Shown: positions 28,801-36,300, numbered from the stretch's first letter. The stretch: DNA of 37,497 nucleotides from Candidatus Micrarchaeota archaeon CG1_02_51_15 (GCA_001871495.1 MNVG01000019.1:1-37497), one strand, 5' to 3'. The notes: generated by a model from the sequence alone, not told the origin. A program made the numbers and translations.

Positions 28801-31535
28801 CGGCAACTGCTCCCGCTCAACCAACAACGCCGCAAAACCCGGCTCCTGCCCAAGAAGAAGCAAGCCCTGGCCTGATCCGAAGCATCACCAACACCGTTGG
28901 AATAACCCAGCAACCCCGTGCACTTGTTTCGTTCACTAACGACGAACCAACTGCCCGCACGCCTGCAGTCCCGCAAGCAATTGACGCCAACGAAGAACCT
29001 CCCTCGCGGCCGCAAACACCCGAAACAGAAGAACAAGAACCGACTGAAGCAGACCCTGCGATACTCAACTGCCAAAAGTTCTTCTGCGACGCCCAACAAA
29101 CCCGCGCGGCATACGTGGCTTTCTTGAACAATATGCGCTCTTACTTGGAAACAATCACGCGCACGCAACAATCCAACACCGACTTCTGCGACCAAGCTTC
29201 GCTGGGCGAAAACGGCTTGCTCACCAAAACAATCATACTCCAAAAAGTGGCTGCCGACCAATCGCTCGACGAATTCAACACCGCCCTGCGCGCGGCTGCA
29301 CAAACTGCTCAAATAGACCGCAACTACCGCAACTTCTTTGAAGGCATTCCGTCAGGAAGCGTGCGCGGCTGCGGCTGGTACGAAGTCAGCGCAACAATAG
29401 ACGCCTGCAAGCTCGCAGGCTCGCACGCCGAAACCAACTGGAGACGCGAAACCGGAATCCGAGTGCGAGTGCGAAAACTCTTCGACTGCGAACAAACACT
29501 CGCCAACGCACCACTCTTCCTAAGAGGAAACACGCCGCAAGAACTCGGGGTTAACGTGGGCCGCAGGCTAGTTGAGTGGCCGCAGGAACTCGGAAGGCTG
29601 CGCACATTACCCGAACGGTTCGGCAATAACCTCGAATCAATCGACTTGGAAAACAATCCCGCAAGCGTGCTGAACATACTCGACTTAGGCGCAATGTCAA
29701 TAGGAAAATACGGCGGAGACGCGGACGAACGCGACGTCCAAACCGCAATGACTTTGTATCACTACTTGTACGGGCAACAGGAACACTACGCGGCACCCGC
29801 TGGATACTACGAAGACGACAACTTCTGCCGAAGGGAAGGAACCAAACCACTCGCCTACATTTACGGCGCGGGGGCAGGAGTCGCAATAGCATCGTGCACT
29901 GCAGCGGCACTTACCGGAGTAACGACGCAAGTGTGCATCCAATCGGCGCAAGGACTGTTAACCGCCGCCACAACCTGCGTAGGCATGTATGCCGCCGAGT
30001 CCCTTACTGCTCCCGAAGGCGGCGCTACCTGCCATGCAATAAACGACTGCATAACAACAGGCCTGTTCGGCGCGCTTTCAACAATTGTACCCACCGGCGG
30101 ACAAGTTGCATTGGGAAGAGGACTATTGGCAACCGCAGGAGGCAGGATAACCACCCGCGCCGCACAGGAAATGACCCGCACTAGAGCGTTAGCCAGCCTT
30201 GGAGTAATGACGGCAATCGCAGGCGGCACCACTGCAGCCGTAAACTTAATGGCGCCCGGCGCTTCGGAAACCACTTCCGCAACCATCCCTCTTTTCGCGA
30301 CTTCGGTTTACGCTTCAAGACTGGGCGGCGCGGCAACCCAAGCAGGCCAAACCGGAGTTGCGGGAACCACGGCAACCGGAACGCTGACCAACCAAGAACT
30401 GACCGTCTTCCTCACCGAAAACGGAATCCACCCCCAAAGCCGGCTTGCAAGCCAAGTCCGTACATTAATAAGGAGCGGATCAACACCCCAGCAAGCCGTT
30501 CAAGCCGCGCAAACCGAGTTCTTGCCCACCCTAGTAACGCAGGAAGCGGCATACCTGCAGAGATTACAGCAGGCACAACTGGACTCTGTTGCTTCCGCAC
30601 GCGGCTTGTCTGCAGGAGTAATAACTCCGACAAGCGCCCCCGAATTAACTAGTTTGGCTAGGGCGAGGGTGCTTGAAACGCAGTATACTCCGTCATTCCT
30701 GCAACGGACTTTGGGCGCGAACACGGTAACAGAATACGCGACAGCAAGGGCGGCAACCTTGCGCACCGGCCTTCCCTATCCCGCGCAGACAGGCGTGGCA
30801 CGCATTTCATTCTGGCACGGCAACTCCCCCTTAATTACAACCAATTCTTTTGAAGCCGTTGGAAGCAGGACCGGCGTCAACCTGCTAGAAAGCGTTACTT
30901 CAAGACAGGCAGTAATTCCCCAGTCGCTTCAACAACGCCTCGCGCCCGCCGCAATCCCGGCAGAAGGAGCGGCCGCCGCAACACAGGGCGGCCGGCTGTC
31001 CCGCGCACGCAACGCCTTATCCCGCTCGCAGGCAGGCCGCATTGCCTTGCAAGTACTTCCGCTACTATTGTTCTCTGCAGACGTGAGGCCCGCGCGAATT
31101 GAATTAAACCCCGCACTTCCTTCGCACTTCATGGCTTACCACTTAGACGGCCGCGCAAACGACTACACTCCCACCGCATTAGAACTGTGCGTGAAAGACG
31201 CCCAAGGAAGGTGCCTTGCAAGCGAATCATTCAAATTGGCAGACGCCTGCAACTCCGACTACGCAGCCTGCCTGTACCAAACGTCGGTAACTTCAACGGC
31301 TTCCAGCGCCGGAAGGGGATATAACCTAATAATTGCAGTAAACAACCCGTCGCTTAATACCGACGAGTTCTTCAAGTCCGTGTTCGCGCCCGACTCGCCT
31401 CCGCTCGCCGACGCGCGCCTCAAAGGAGGCGTTCTTTCTGCAGCGGAGATTACGCGCCTGCAAAACCAGCGCACCGACACGGGCTCCGGAAGGGGAATAG
31501 ACGGTACCATCCGAAGCCAAAGGAGTGAAGACTGA
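22887..31535 (+). CDS. Giant surface protein 3, paralogue of giants 1 and 2, with long extra C-terminal region
   Basis: 2882 aa, GTG start. TM LPFFAAIVFILVLGALWFSVVGPVLM; repeats such as LNVRVLNEAGEPISGAVVALRASGTQIDSQTADDNGRVSFASVPAG; central Y-rich stretch; repeated LPPNTP-like units; hydrophobic Gly/Ala-rich C-terminal segment. Confidence 0.9.
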   Translation: MGFDEFAAGFQEKWESFLESCDEKGIPLRGFCEGLEERGIPALPFFAAIVFILVLGALWFSVVGPVLMPTLTSTSLNVRVLNEAGEPISGAVVALRASGTQIDSQTADDNGRVSFASVPAGPVVIEASAGADYESKTDSFAVEAGKPKSTSLRLIKQVRLRVSLRIQVDGPAAANVSLWTENKQEFVETKFGSIVAFDVDANNNYVVLVQAPGYRDEEKLIQVGLANTMPMVIRLWKLGESASSNLHVIVRDSAEMEGKVIENASVEVRLNGTDAVLATLSTDGDGATEVVDVPTGSAFSVFAKADGFLSKTVGSLVAETGSNYVTVRLAKKTADNSKSVSISVVDSSGTFVESPSIALYCGVPFVKKDDATPFSGVTSFDVGEGESCVVTAFKDGFLAASRGVANQGEYTIALQNPTSLNSGKLSVAAVDSMGSPVPAAMVSLFYASGYPTGIPEQRSGLDGKTVFNRVANGKYEVRASYGNKFGYVNTDVTAGSEGSVQVTLLPLKATLNFEAVDYYSNAAIANALVSLTDSTSNSVNCTTDYAGRCALQAAEGKVSYVVSTGNYGSYSAETTVTGGASSNESVRLVSASVAASVKLVFLGVFDSNGKKVSALSPASVYSAKYLIRAPQAAFESAEAFVLLGQQQAITENDVAEIIDYYAPDASLVEGGADFSSAAYEEEEALASETPVPTPLSVEVLTDSKEIASSATGGVPVLPSTVGTSQSLNNEGYKWARFRFGYFNGSKELRVVFRTKAVASASVLLSHRSAFKTASGILRDPEDTIAGVSKPELLARTVQSGLFEVNFQGDCADGLCVQAFLEGVNGKSGELLEAIVPEELSLNVKLLSSTGTVALALSTEGNALQLIEARFGTTRVASRPSQEGVQELSLDRLASGSEAVFKVKAKTFAQDAILQLEATSGDGAIEKTFSVRVVNPRNNLKVVARPLALKALESNKVTFIVNDAFDQPVSGARIVLGSEDDELGLQLEATASENTEGTYFIDGVEPAKVGEAEYGITVEGFKTVRGTIPIVTQRIFSIEPNSLSVSASLEDNEPAELTLTNLLDNDARVSIQVMPDSTPQYTELVVDEPAFTLTAKQEKIVNLRALVSNAVLTVALKQNTLSERVNGRVHVIARLGETTQEADLRFSASTSITQQALAELVEFSDEELEFSINPPRESRKTSSVNITNNARHPVLINQQSSERNVRITPLSAQLAPGETKEFTVTASLPRESTSDRCIVNDVSQSVDLEFRIAMQSVSFTKVVKADVEIAASSRCYLSDGLSFTLPVPVIFKFPTGTVIRGQPADDGSIPVLLPSSDKIVFYEGTSLYGGNAALRSQNPSALDTYPYGNSPYYSSAATSSYYRDPSLYSPTASFEQSTAVNQQQAVVPAGVQFVMSSRFASSVTPQTPLAGSSSNVIIRFPTVVFLQLPSDAEQTQDAAGTRVNLRNAYIILPPNTPILQAPGMGVIVQIPPNTPVAFGRTGSELGSMELNYDEEMLLQLPTDARAYQAGGGIHADFTSCTRLTIRSVRGRTSNTLPAARSVDVQGATLEGTGRTAVIRIPPSSVSNIRLGTCLDSTNPDDQMFSMRTDRPTTIILPPGYDGPTRRFRVDFDSCQPIDVRGGMRTEISSVRRIVFPESSRGQAIEQPDGSSVWQATIPAGEEWAILPCDASGTVTVSTTGEYLSGTPTALAFNLDDSTNGRSQDKDFCLVNSGTSPLYPAQGEHYAETISAALDQETFSQLIQRENIYFSNQLVGTPANLALETGSRCNRLKIRASLSGMSSDWVDGNGCVTREGTITGSITFSATDRRNWQGSFTLPVTIRIARSQNGCFYDRIFDTENALHGAFVNYDNEYPNERTGENMKFSFKSPGHYRYISVVNNLLQPATITAEGDAPMECEMPSELEQGQAALVRCTATVEGEGDYAIIFTPEDSDEPIEKIVRVIVYPTPATAEARALYSQSPVGELAPNPSTATATAPAQPTTPQNPAPAQEEASPGLIRSITNTVGITQQPRALVSFTNDEPTARTPAVPQAIDANEEPPSRPQTPETEEQEPTEADPAILNCQKFFCDAQQTRAAYVAFLNNMRSYLETITRTQQSNTDFCDQASLGENGLLTKTIILQKVAADQSLDEFNTALRAAAQTAQIDRNYRNFFEGIPSGSVRGCGWYEVSATIDACKLAGSHAETNWRRETGIRVRVRKLFDCEQTLANAPLFLRGNTPQELGVNVGRRLVEWPQELGRLRTLPERFGNNLESIDLENNPASVLNILDLGAMSIGKYGGDADERDVQTAMTLYHYLYGQQEHYAAPAGYYEDDNFCRREGTKPLAYIYGAGAGVAIASCTAAALTGVTTQVCIQSAQGLLTAATTCVGMYAAESLTAPEGGATCHAINDCITTGLFGALSTIVPTGGQVALGRGLLATAGGRITTRAAQEMTRTRALASLGVMTAIAGGTTAAVNLMAPGASETTSATIPLFATSVYASRLGGAATQAGQTGVAGTTATGTLTNQELTVFLTENGIHPQSRLASQVRTLIRSGSTPQQAVQAAQTEFLPTLVTQEAAYLQRLQQAQLDSVASARGLSAGVITPTSAPELTSLARARVLETQYTPSFLQRTLGANTVTEYATARAATLRTGLPYPAQTGVARISFWHGNSPLITTNSFEAVGSRTGVNLLESVTSRQAVIPQSLQQRLAPAAIPAEGAAAATQGGRLSRARNALSRSQAGRIALQVLPLLLFSADVRPARIELNPALPSHFMAYHLDGRANDYTPTALELCVKDAQGRCLASESFKLADACNSDYAACLYQTSVTSTASSAGRGYNLIIAVNNPSLNTDEFFKSVFAPDSPPLADARLKGGVLSAAEITRLQNQRTDTGSGRGIDGTIRSQRSED

Positions 31536-31536
31536 A

Positions 31537-31836
31537 ATGGCCGTTAAACAAGGAAAAGAACTTCGCGCGCTCGCAGCCAAAATAGTTCCAATACTACAGG
31601 CAGTCGGAGTCCGCCGCGCGGGCTTGTTCGGAAGCTATGCGCGCGGCGACGCGCGGACAGACAGTGACGTCGACGTGCTCATACTGCCCCCAAAGGGCTT
31701 TGACTTGCTTGACCTCGGCGGGCTGGTAATACAGTTAAGAAGCGTTTTGAAAAAAGAAGTCGACGTAGTAACTTACGGAAGCCTGGATTCCCGAATTAAG
31801 GAAAGAGTGCTTTCGCAGGAAGTGAGAATAATATGA
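31537..31836 (+). CDS. mntA: MntA-like minimal nucleotidyltransferase (antitoxin), pair A
   Basis: GSYARGDARTDSDVDVLI (GSX10DXD). ATG at 31537 is 1 nt after the giant 3 stop, with GGAG upstream. ATGA overlap with the HEPN gene. Confidence 0.88.
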   Translation: MAVKQGKELRALAAKIVPILQAVGVRRAGLFGSYARGDARTDSDVDVLILPPKGFDLLDLGGLVIQLRSVLKKEVDVVTYGSLDSRIKERVLSQEVRII

Positions 31837-32189
31837 CTCAAGAAAAGCAAGCCTTAAACAGGTTGTATCACGTGCGCGAAAGCATACGGTTAATCGAAGA
31901 ATACCTGGCCGGCGTTTCGAAAACAGATTTTATGGAAGACTCCAAGCTACAGGACGCAATAACGAGGAGGCTAGAAATAGTCGGCGAAGCAGTAAACAAC
32001 CTGCCCTCCGAAATCACGGCCAAACATCCTGAAACCAACTGGAAGAAAATAGTAGGCATGCGCATCGTCTTCGCACACGCTTATCTCCAAGTAGACCTGA
32101 AACTAATATGGAAAACCTGCGAAAACAAGCTTCCATTGCTAAAACAACAAGTTGAAAAAATAATCGCCGAAGAAGAAAAAAAGAGATAA
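31833..32189 (+). CDS. hepT: HepT-like HEPN RNase toxin (DUF86), pair A
   Basis: 118 aa; RIVFAHAY matches RX4HXY; LEIVGEAVNNL motif. Confidence 0.88.
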   Translation: MTQEKQALNRLYHVRESIRLIEEYLAGVSKTDFMEDSKLQDAITRRLEIVGEAVNNLPSEITAKHPETNWKKIVGMRIVFAHAYLQVDLKLIWKTCENKLPLLKQQVEKIIAEEEKKR

Positions 32190-32194
32190 TAAAA

Positions 32195-32851
32195 ATGGCC
32201 GCTGAAAAAAAGCTTGAAACCCAAGAAGACAGGACTGCCAAGCGCGGGAAACGCACGTTATTAGCGCTACTGCTAGTAACCGCGTTGTTTATTGCTGGAC
32301 TGGCGTTTCACGTTCAACAGCAGGAAGCGCCTGAAGGCATTTACGCACAGACAAGCCCCGCAAAAGCGCAACTCATTGCGTCTTCAGTTGCCGAAAACCT
32401 GTTCTTCACTTATTACGACGAAGAATACGACTTTGAATTAAGATACCCATCAGGCTATAAGGCGGAAGAAAACCCCGATTTTGGCGTGCGCCTGCGCTTC
32501 ACTGCAGCCAACCCTTACCCTACTTATGACAAAATGCTCTCTGGAACCGCATTAAGCATTGCAGTCAACACTGCTCTTGCACCAACACAACTTGCCGAAA
32601 ACGCTTTCCAAGGCACACTAAACCAAGTCAAGACAACCGCAAGTGATGGAAAGATTTTCGTCACCGCCGAGACAACAGGCTTGATTAACGAAAACGAAAA
32701 AATCTTTTTACGCGCAACATTCTATTCCTGCAAAAAACGCGACGGCACTCCCTATACTGCAACTGCAATCGCTGCAATACCAGAATCCCTGCTCGCGGAA
32801 GAAAACGTCTTGAAACTAGCAATAGGCTCGTTAAACTGCACGGGTGGCTAA
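32195..32851 (+). CDS. Membrane-anchored protein of unknown function
   Basis: 218 aa; TM RTLLALLLVTALFIAGLAFHV; ectodomain with FTYYDEEYDFELRYPSGYKAEE, vaguely PsbP-like. Confidence 0.65.
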   Translation: MAAEKKLETQEDRTAKRGKRTLLALLLVTALFIAGLAFHVQQQEAPEGIYAQTSPAKAQLIASSVAENLFFTYYDEEYDFELRYPSGYKAEENPDFGVRLRFTAANPYPTYDKMLSGTALSIAVNTALAPTQLAENAFQGTLNQVKTTASDGKIFVTAETTGLINENEKIFLRATFYSCKKRDGTPYTATAIAAIPESLLAEENVLKLAIGSLNCTGG

Positions 32852-32853
32852 AC

Positions 32854-34734
32854 ATGGCTTACAAAGAAACACTTAACGAAAGAGGAGGAATAACGAAAAA
32901 ACGATACGACCCGCTCCACAAGCTGACTGAAGGAAAAAGATTACGCGGAGGCACCGAATCGAAAAGAAAACAAATAGAAGTCGATTTAGTAACTCTCACT
33001 ACCACAAAAAATAATGAAAAACTACACAAGTTACTAACCCACTTGCTCAGCCAACACCGCCTATTAAACAAAGAAAAAGCGGAAACAATCTCCAGAAACC
33101 TCGTTGCAGACCGCCGAATGCTGGGAGAAGTACTTCAAGGAGGACACTTGCGCGAGGCAATAATCGGCCAAACCAGTGCATTCGAAGGAAAAAACAACTC
33201 CACCGAAGCAATAATGCGGCTAAAAGCACCCCGATTAGCTGACGCATTCATGCAACGCATACACGAACGCGGATACCTCCAAGGACTTCTAACCGCGCAC
33301 GCCGAAGCCAAACTACCCCCACGCGAACGTCATTTAGAAGTAAGACAAGAACAACCCGCGCCTTTAGAAGAACCTGCAGCCCCCGACTCGGAAGCAACTC
33401 AGGAAATGGGGCCGGATTACGCCGAAGATTTAAGGAAAGTGGAAGAAGCTTATCAACTCGGCCTTGAACACGGAAAGACGGAAGCCAAAAAAGCCGCCGA
33501 TGCCACGCAACAAGATAGGCTCAAACGATTATTGAAGACAATGGCCGGCGCAGGAGACGCGCGGCCTGAAGACCGCCTCGCGCCAAGGTCTCGGCCCGGA
33601 GCTCGAACGCCAGGAGGCGGCAGGTCGGCTCCGCGTGCTCCGTCTGGTTCCAGGCCTGAACGCGATTCGGAAGCAACCGCAGAGTATACCCGAGACGAAC
33701 TTAATGAAGCGCTTAATCAATCCGGACCTGAAGAGAAAGTTCGCGACGCACAGCCCGGCAGGCCGTCGGCTTGGCAACGTGCGAAACAAGGCATAACGAG
33801 TTGGAATCAACGGCGCAGGGAAGGAAGGCAAGCAAGGCGTGAAGCTAAAAGGCAAGCGCAGGAAGCGTCAGAGCGTGAGTTGGCAGAAGCAGCAGGCGAC
33901 GTTGAAGAACCAGATGAAGACACGCGGGACACCCTCCCTATTCCCACCAGAGGACAGCGTGCGAAAGCGTGGGCACGCGAGAAAGGAAGCAAGTTACGCG
34001 ATTACGTGCGCGAAAAACAAGAACAACGCCACGCGAGAAAAACAGAAACGAAGGCGGAAGAGAACGCGCAACTGGAGCTGTTCGCGCCCGAAGACACTGC
34101 ACAGCCAAGCAGGCCGTGGTGGCCGCGCACGAAAGAGTGGAGTAAAAAACGCGGCCAACGCGCTTGGGCTTGGACTAAAGTAAGGGCGGGAACTACTGCG
34201 GAGAAAGCACGGACGCTGAAACAACGCGCCGCAGACGCGTATCAAGAACGACGGGACGCCAAATCCCAACAAGAAGGACGAGTGCAGGCCAACCCGAAGC
34301 TGTTGGGCAACATCCTGATTAACGAACACGAAAGCCAAGCGCAAGCTAGGGACGAGAGCACGCTTAAGCTCGCAACCGGCCGCAAGAAGTTCGTGAAAGA
34401 ACACGGCGGATTTTTTTATAACTTGAACCACGTAAGAAAGTGGGCGTTGCCGAAGCCGAACGAAACCAAAGAAGAGAAGAACAAAAGGAACGCCGATTTC
34501 CACGCTTTCCTTAAAGACAAGTGGGCGTTGAAGACCAAGGCGGGAAAACTAATTGCAAACGGGTTGCCAATATTCGGGGTTCCTCCTGTTGCCGCACACG
34601 CAGCAGGCCTGCACGCCGAATACCAATGGGAGTCAATGAAGCACTTCTACGGCTGGTTCGGAAAACAAGGCGGCAAACTCAAGCAAAAAGTCCAAGACGC
34701 GCGCGCAAAACGCAGGCAACCCCCACAAGCGTAA
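32854..34734 (+). CDS. Large basic Arg/Lys-rich repeat protein of unknown function
   Basis: 626 aa ORF starting 3 nt after the previous stop; W/K/R-rich tandem units; C-terminal KTKAGKLIANGLPIFGVP...HFYGWFGKQGGKLKQKVQDARAKR. Confidence 0.7.
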   Translation: MAYKETLNERGGITKKRYDPLHKLTEGKRLRGGTESKRKQIEVDLVTLTTTKNNEKLHKLLTHLLSQHRLLNKEKAETISRNLVADRRMLGEVLQGGHLREAIIGQTSAFEGKNNSTEAIMRLKAPRLADAFMQRIHERGYLQGLLTAHAEAKLPPRERHLEVRQEQPAPLEEPAAPDSEATQEMGPDYAEDLRKVEEAYQLGLEHGKTEAKKAADATQQDRLKRLLKTMAGAGDARPEDRLAPRSRPGARTPGGGRSAPRAPSGSRPERDSEATAEYTRDELNEALNQSGPEEKVRDAQPGRPSAWQRAKQGITSWNQRRREGRQARREAKRQAQEASERELAEAAGDVEEPDEDTRDTLPIPTRGQRAKAWAREKGSKLRDYVREKQEQRHARKTETKAEENAQLELFAPEDTAQPSRPWWPRTKEWSKKRGQRAWAWTKVRAGTTAEKARTLKQRAADAYQERRDAKSQQEGRVQANPKLLGNILINEHESQAQARDESTLKLATGRKKFVKEHGGFFYNLNHVRKWALPKPNETKEEKNKRNADFHAFLKDKWALKTKAGKLIANGLPIFGVPPVAAHAAGLHAEYQWESMKHFYGWFGKQGGKLKQKVQDARAKRRQPPQA

Positions 34735-34743
34735 AAAAACCAA

Positions 34744-35142
34744 ATGTATTCTTCCACCCATCCTGAAGAACGAAGGCGACCTTTGCGAGAGTTGCGCGCC
34801 GAACACTTCCGCAGAAATAACGCCAAGCGGCTTTTTGAACAACGCACGCCGTTAAGCGTAGAAAAGCGGCTTGAAAGAAAGCCTTTGCCGTCTTTTGGAG
34901 CAAGTGAGACAAAGCAACGCACGCGGCGCATTAAGGAAATCGCGGCAAAATACTACGGTATAAAGTCAAAGCCCGGCAAGTTTGTTGCAAAAGCATTGCC
35001 TGTTTCTGGAGTTCCGTAGTGGACCGCGTGGTTTACAGGCAAGCACACTGAAATACAATTGCAGCAAATAAAGCGATTTTACGGCTGGATGGGAGTGCAC
35101 GGCAAAACGCTTGCGAAGAAAGTAAGGCAAGCGCGTTCTTGA
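34744..35142 (+). pseudogene. Small paralogue of the basic protein's C-terminus, split by an in-frame TAG at 35017-35019
   Basis: 91-aa ORF ends ...KSKPGKFVAKALPVSGVP-TAG. The same frame continues WTAWFTGKHTEIQLQQIKRFYGWMGVHGKTLAKKVRQARS-TGA, collinear with the 626-aa protein. Confidence 0.65.
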
Positions 35143-35221
35143 AACGCGTTGTTGACCACGCCGGCTAAAACGGATTACAAACCAGACTGAAAGTCAGGGT
35201 TAAATACTGTTTCCGCCTTTT

Positions 35222-35542
35222 ATGGCTATGGCGTCTAAGGCGGACTTGAGTATTGCCCGAAAGTTCAAGTCGGAACTGGCTAAGCGTATTCCGTTGACTA
35301 AAATGATTTTGTTCGGCAGCCGCGCGCATGGAAAAAGCGGAAAAGAAAGCGATTTCGACTTTATTATAGTCAGCCCGAAATTCAAGAAAATGGAGTGGTG
35401 CGACCGGTCAATAAGACTCTACGACTGCTGGAAACCCCTTATTCCAATAGACATGCTTTGTTATGATCCTGACGAGTTTGAGAAGTACAAAAAAAGCCTT
35501 TCAACAGTAAAGCAAGCTGTTGAACAAGGCATTGTGGTGTAG
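35222..35542 (+). CDS. Nucleotidyltransferase-domain protein, pair B
   Basis: 106 aa; MILFGSRAHGKSGKESDFDFIIV; TATA-like GTTAAATAC about 20 nt upstream. Confidence 0.82.
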   Translation: MAMASKADLSIARKFKSELAKRIPLTKMILFGSRAHGKSGKESDFDFIIVSPKFKKMEWCDRSIRLYDCWKPLIPIDMLCYDPDEFEKYKKSLSTVKQAVEQGIVV

Positions 35543-35547
35543 CAAGA

Positions 35548-35946
35548 TTGGAAAAACCAGACGCCGGACAAGCAAGCGACTGGCTAAGGCAAGCCGAAGC
35601 CGACTTTATTGCAGCCGGCCACAGCGCGTTACTAGGAGACTTTCACGTCGCCGTTTTTTCCTATCAACAAGCGGCGGAAAAAGCATTGAAAGCAGTTTTG
35701 TTAGCACAAGGCAAAAACATTAAGAAAACGCACGACCTCAACGCAATAGGAAGGCAAACAGGCTTGCCTAAATCAATGCAGGACGGAGCTCGCTGGCTTT
35801 CAAACGCCTACATTCAATCGCGTTACGGCATGGTTGAAGACAAAATTCCTGCCGAAGCATTCACCGCAAAACACTCTGCCAAAGCCGCTTTTGCCGCAGA
35901 AGAACTAATTACCTGGTGCCGAAAGAACATTGCCAAAAAAAAATGA
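35548..35946 (+). CDS. HEPN-domain protein, pair B
   Basis: 132 aa, TTG start; WLRQAEADFIAAGHSALLGDFHVAVFSYQQAAEKALKAVLLAQG...KKTHDLNAI is a classical HEPN pattern. Confidence 0.85.
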   Translation: MEKPDAGQASDWLRQAEADFIAAGHSALLGDFHVAVFSYQQAAEKALKAVLLAQGKNIKKTHDLNAIGRQTGLPKSMQDGARWLSNAYIQSRYGMVEDKIPAEAFTAKHSAKAAFAAEELITWCRKNIAKKK

Positions 35947-35952
35947 CGAGGG

Positions 35953-36288
35953 ATGAAAATGTACGCCAAGAAACACGTTAAGACGATAGATGACGGAAGC
36001 AAGCGCAGCGTTCTCGCGTTGTGCGACGCAACCGTGTTGGGAAAAGTCTTGGAAGAAGGAAAAGTTTTTCTGGACTTGAAAACCAACGCAGGATTCTATA
36101 ACGGCACGCTAGTCAAACCACTGCAAGCCCAGACCATGCTTGAAGAAGCACTTGTCGACGCTCATTGTTCCATAAACGCAGTAGGCGAAAAATCGGTTTC
36201 CTGCCTTGCAAAAGCACTGCCAAGCTTCAAGCCGGAAAAAACCAAGTCAGTCCAAGGCGTGCCACACGCGCACGTCTACCGCGTTTGA
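35953..36288 (+). CDS. DUF424-like archaeal protein
   Basis: 111 aa; SVLALCDATVLGKVLEEGKVFLDLKTNAGFYNGTLV...AHCSINAVGEKSV matches the family as remembered. Confidence 0.7.
   Translation: MKMYAKKHVKTIDDGSKRSVLALCDATVLGKVLEEGKVFLDLKTNAGFYNGTLVKPLQAQTMLEEALVDAHCSINAVGEKSVSCLAKALPSFKPEKTKSVQGVPHAHVYRV
36269..36288. repeat. Direct repeat copy 1 (3' end of DUF424 gene)
   Basis: CGCACGTCTACCGCGTTTGA; 16-nt core CGTCTACCGCGTTTGA identical to the second copy. Confidence 0.8.
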
Positions 36289-36300
36289 GGTCTACAGAAA

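Noticed and set aside
31020-31080. Hydrophobic stretch near the giant 3 C-terminus (GRIALQVLPLLLFSADV) as an archaeosortase sorting signal
   Set aside because: Lies about 150 residues before the end, no recognisable PGF/PEF-like motif and no terminal basic tail.
31535-32200. Flanking direct repeats around MntA-HepT pair A
   Set aside because: Only a ~9-nt AAATGGCCG match at the two start codons; too short and explained by start-codon context.
33529-34503. Minus-strand ORFs 33529-33855 and 33994-34503
   Set aside because: Antisense to the basic repeat protein, Phe/Arg/Leu-rich composition as expected from reverse reading of Lys/Glu codons.
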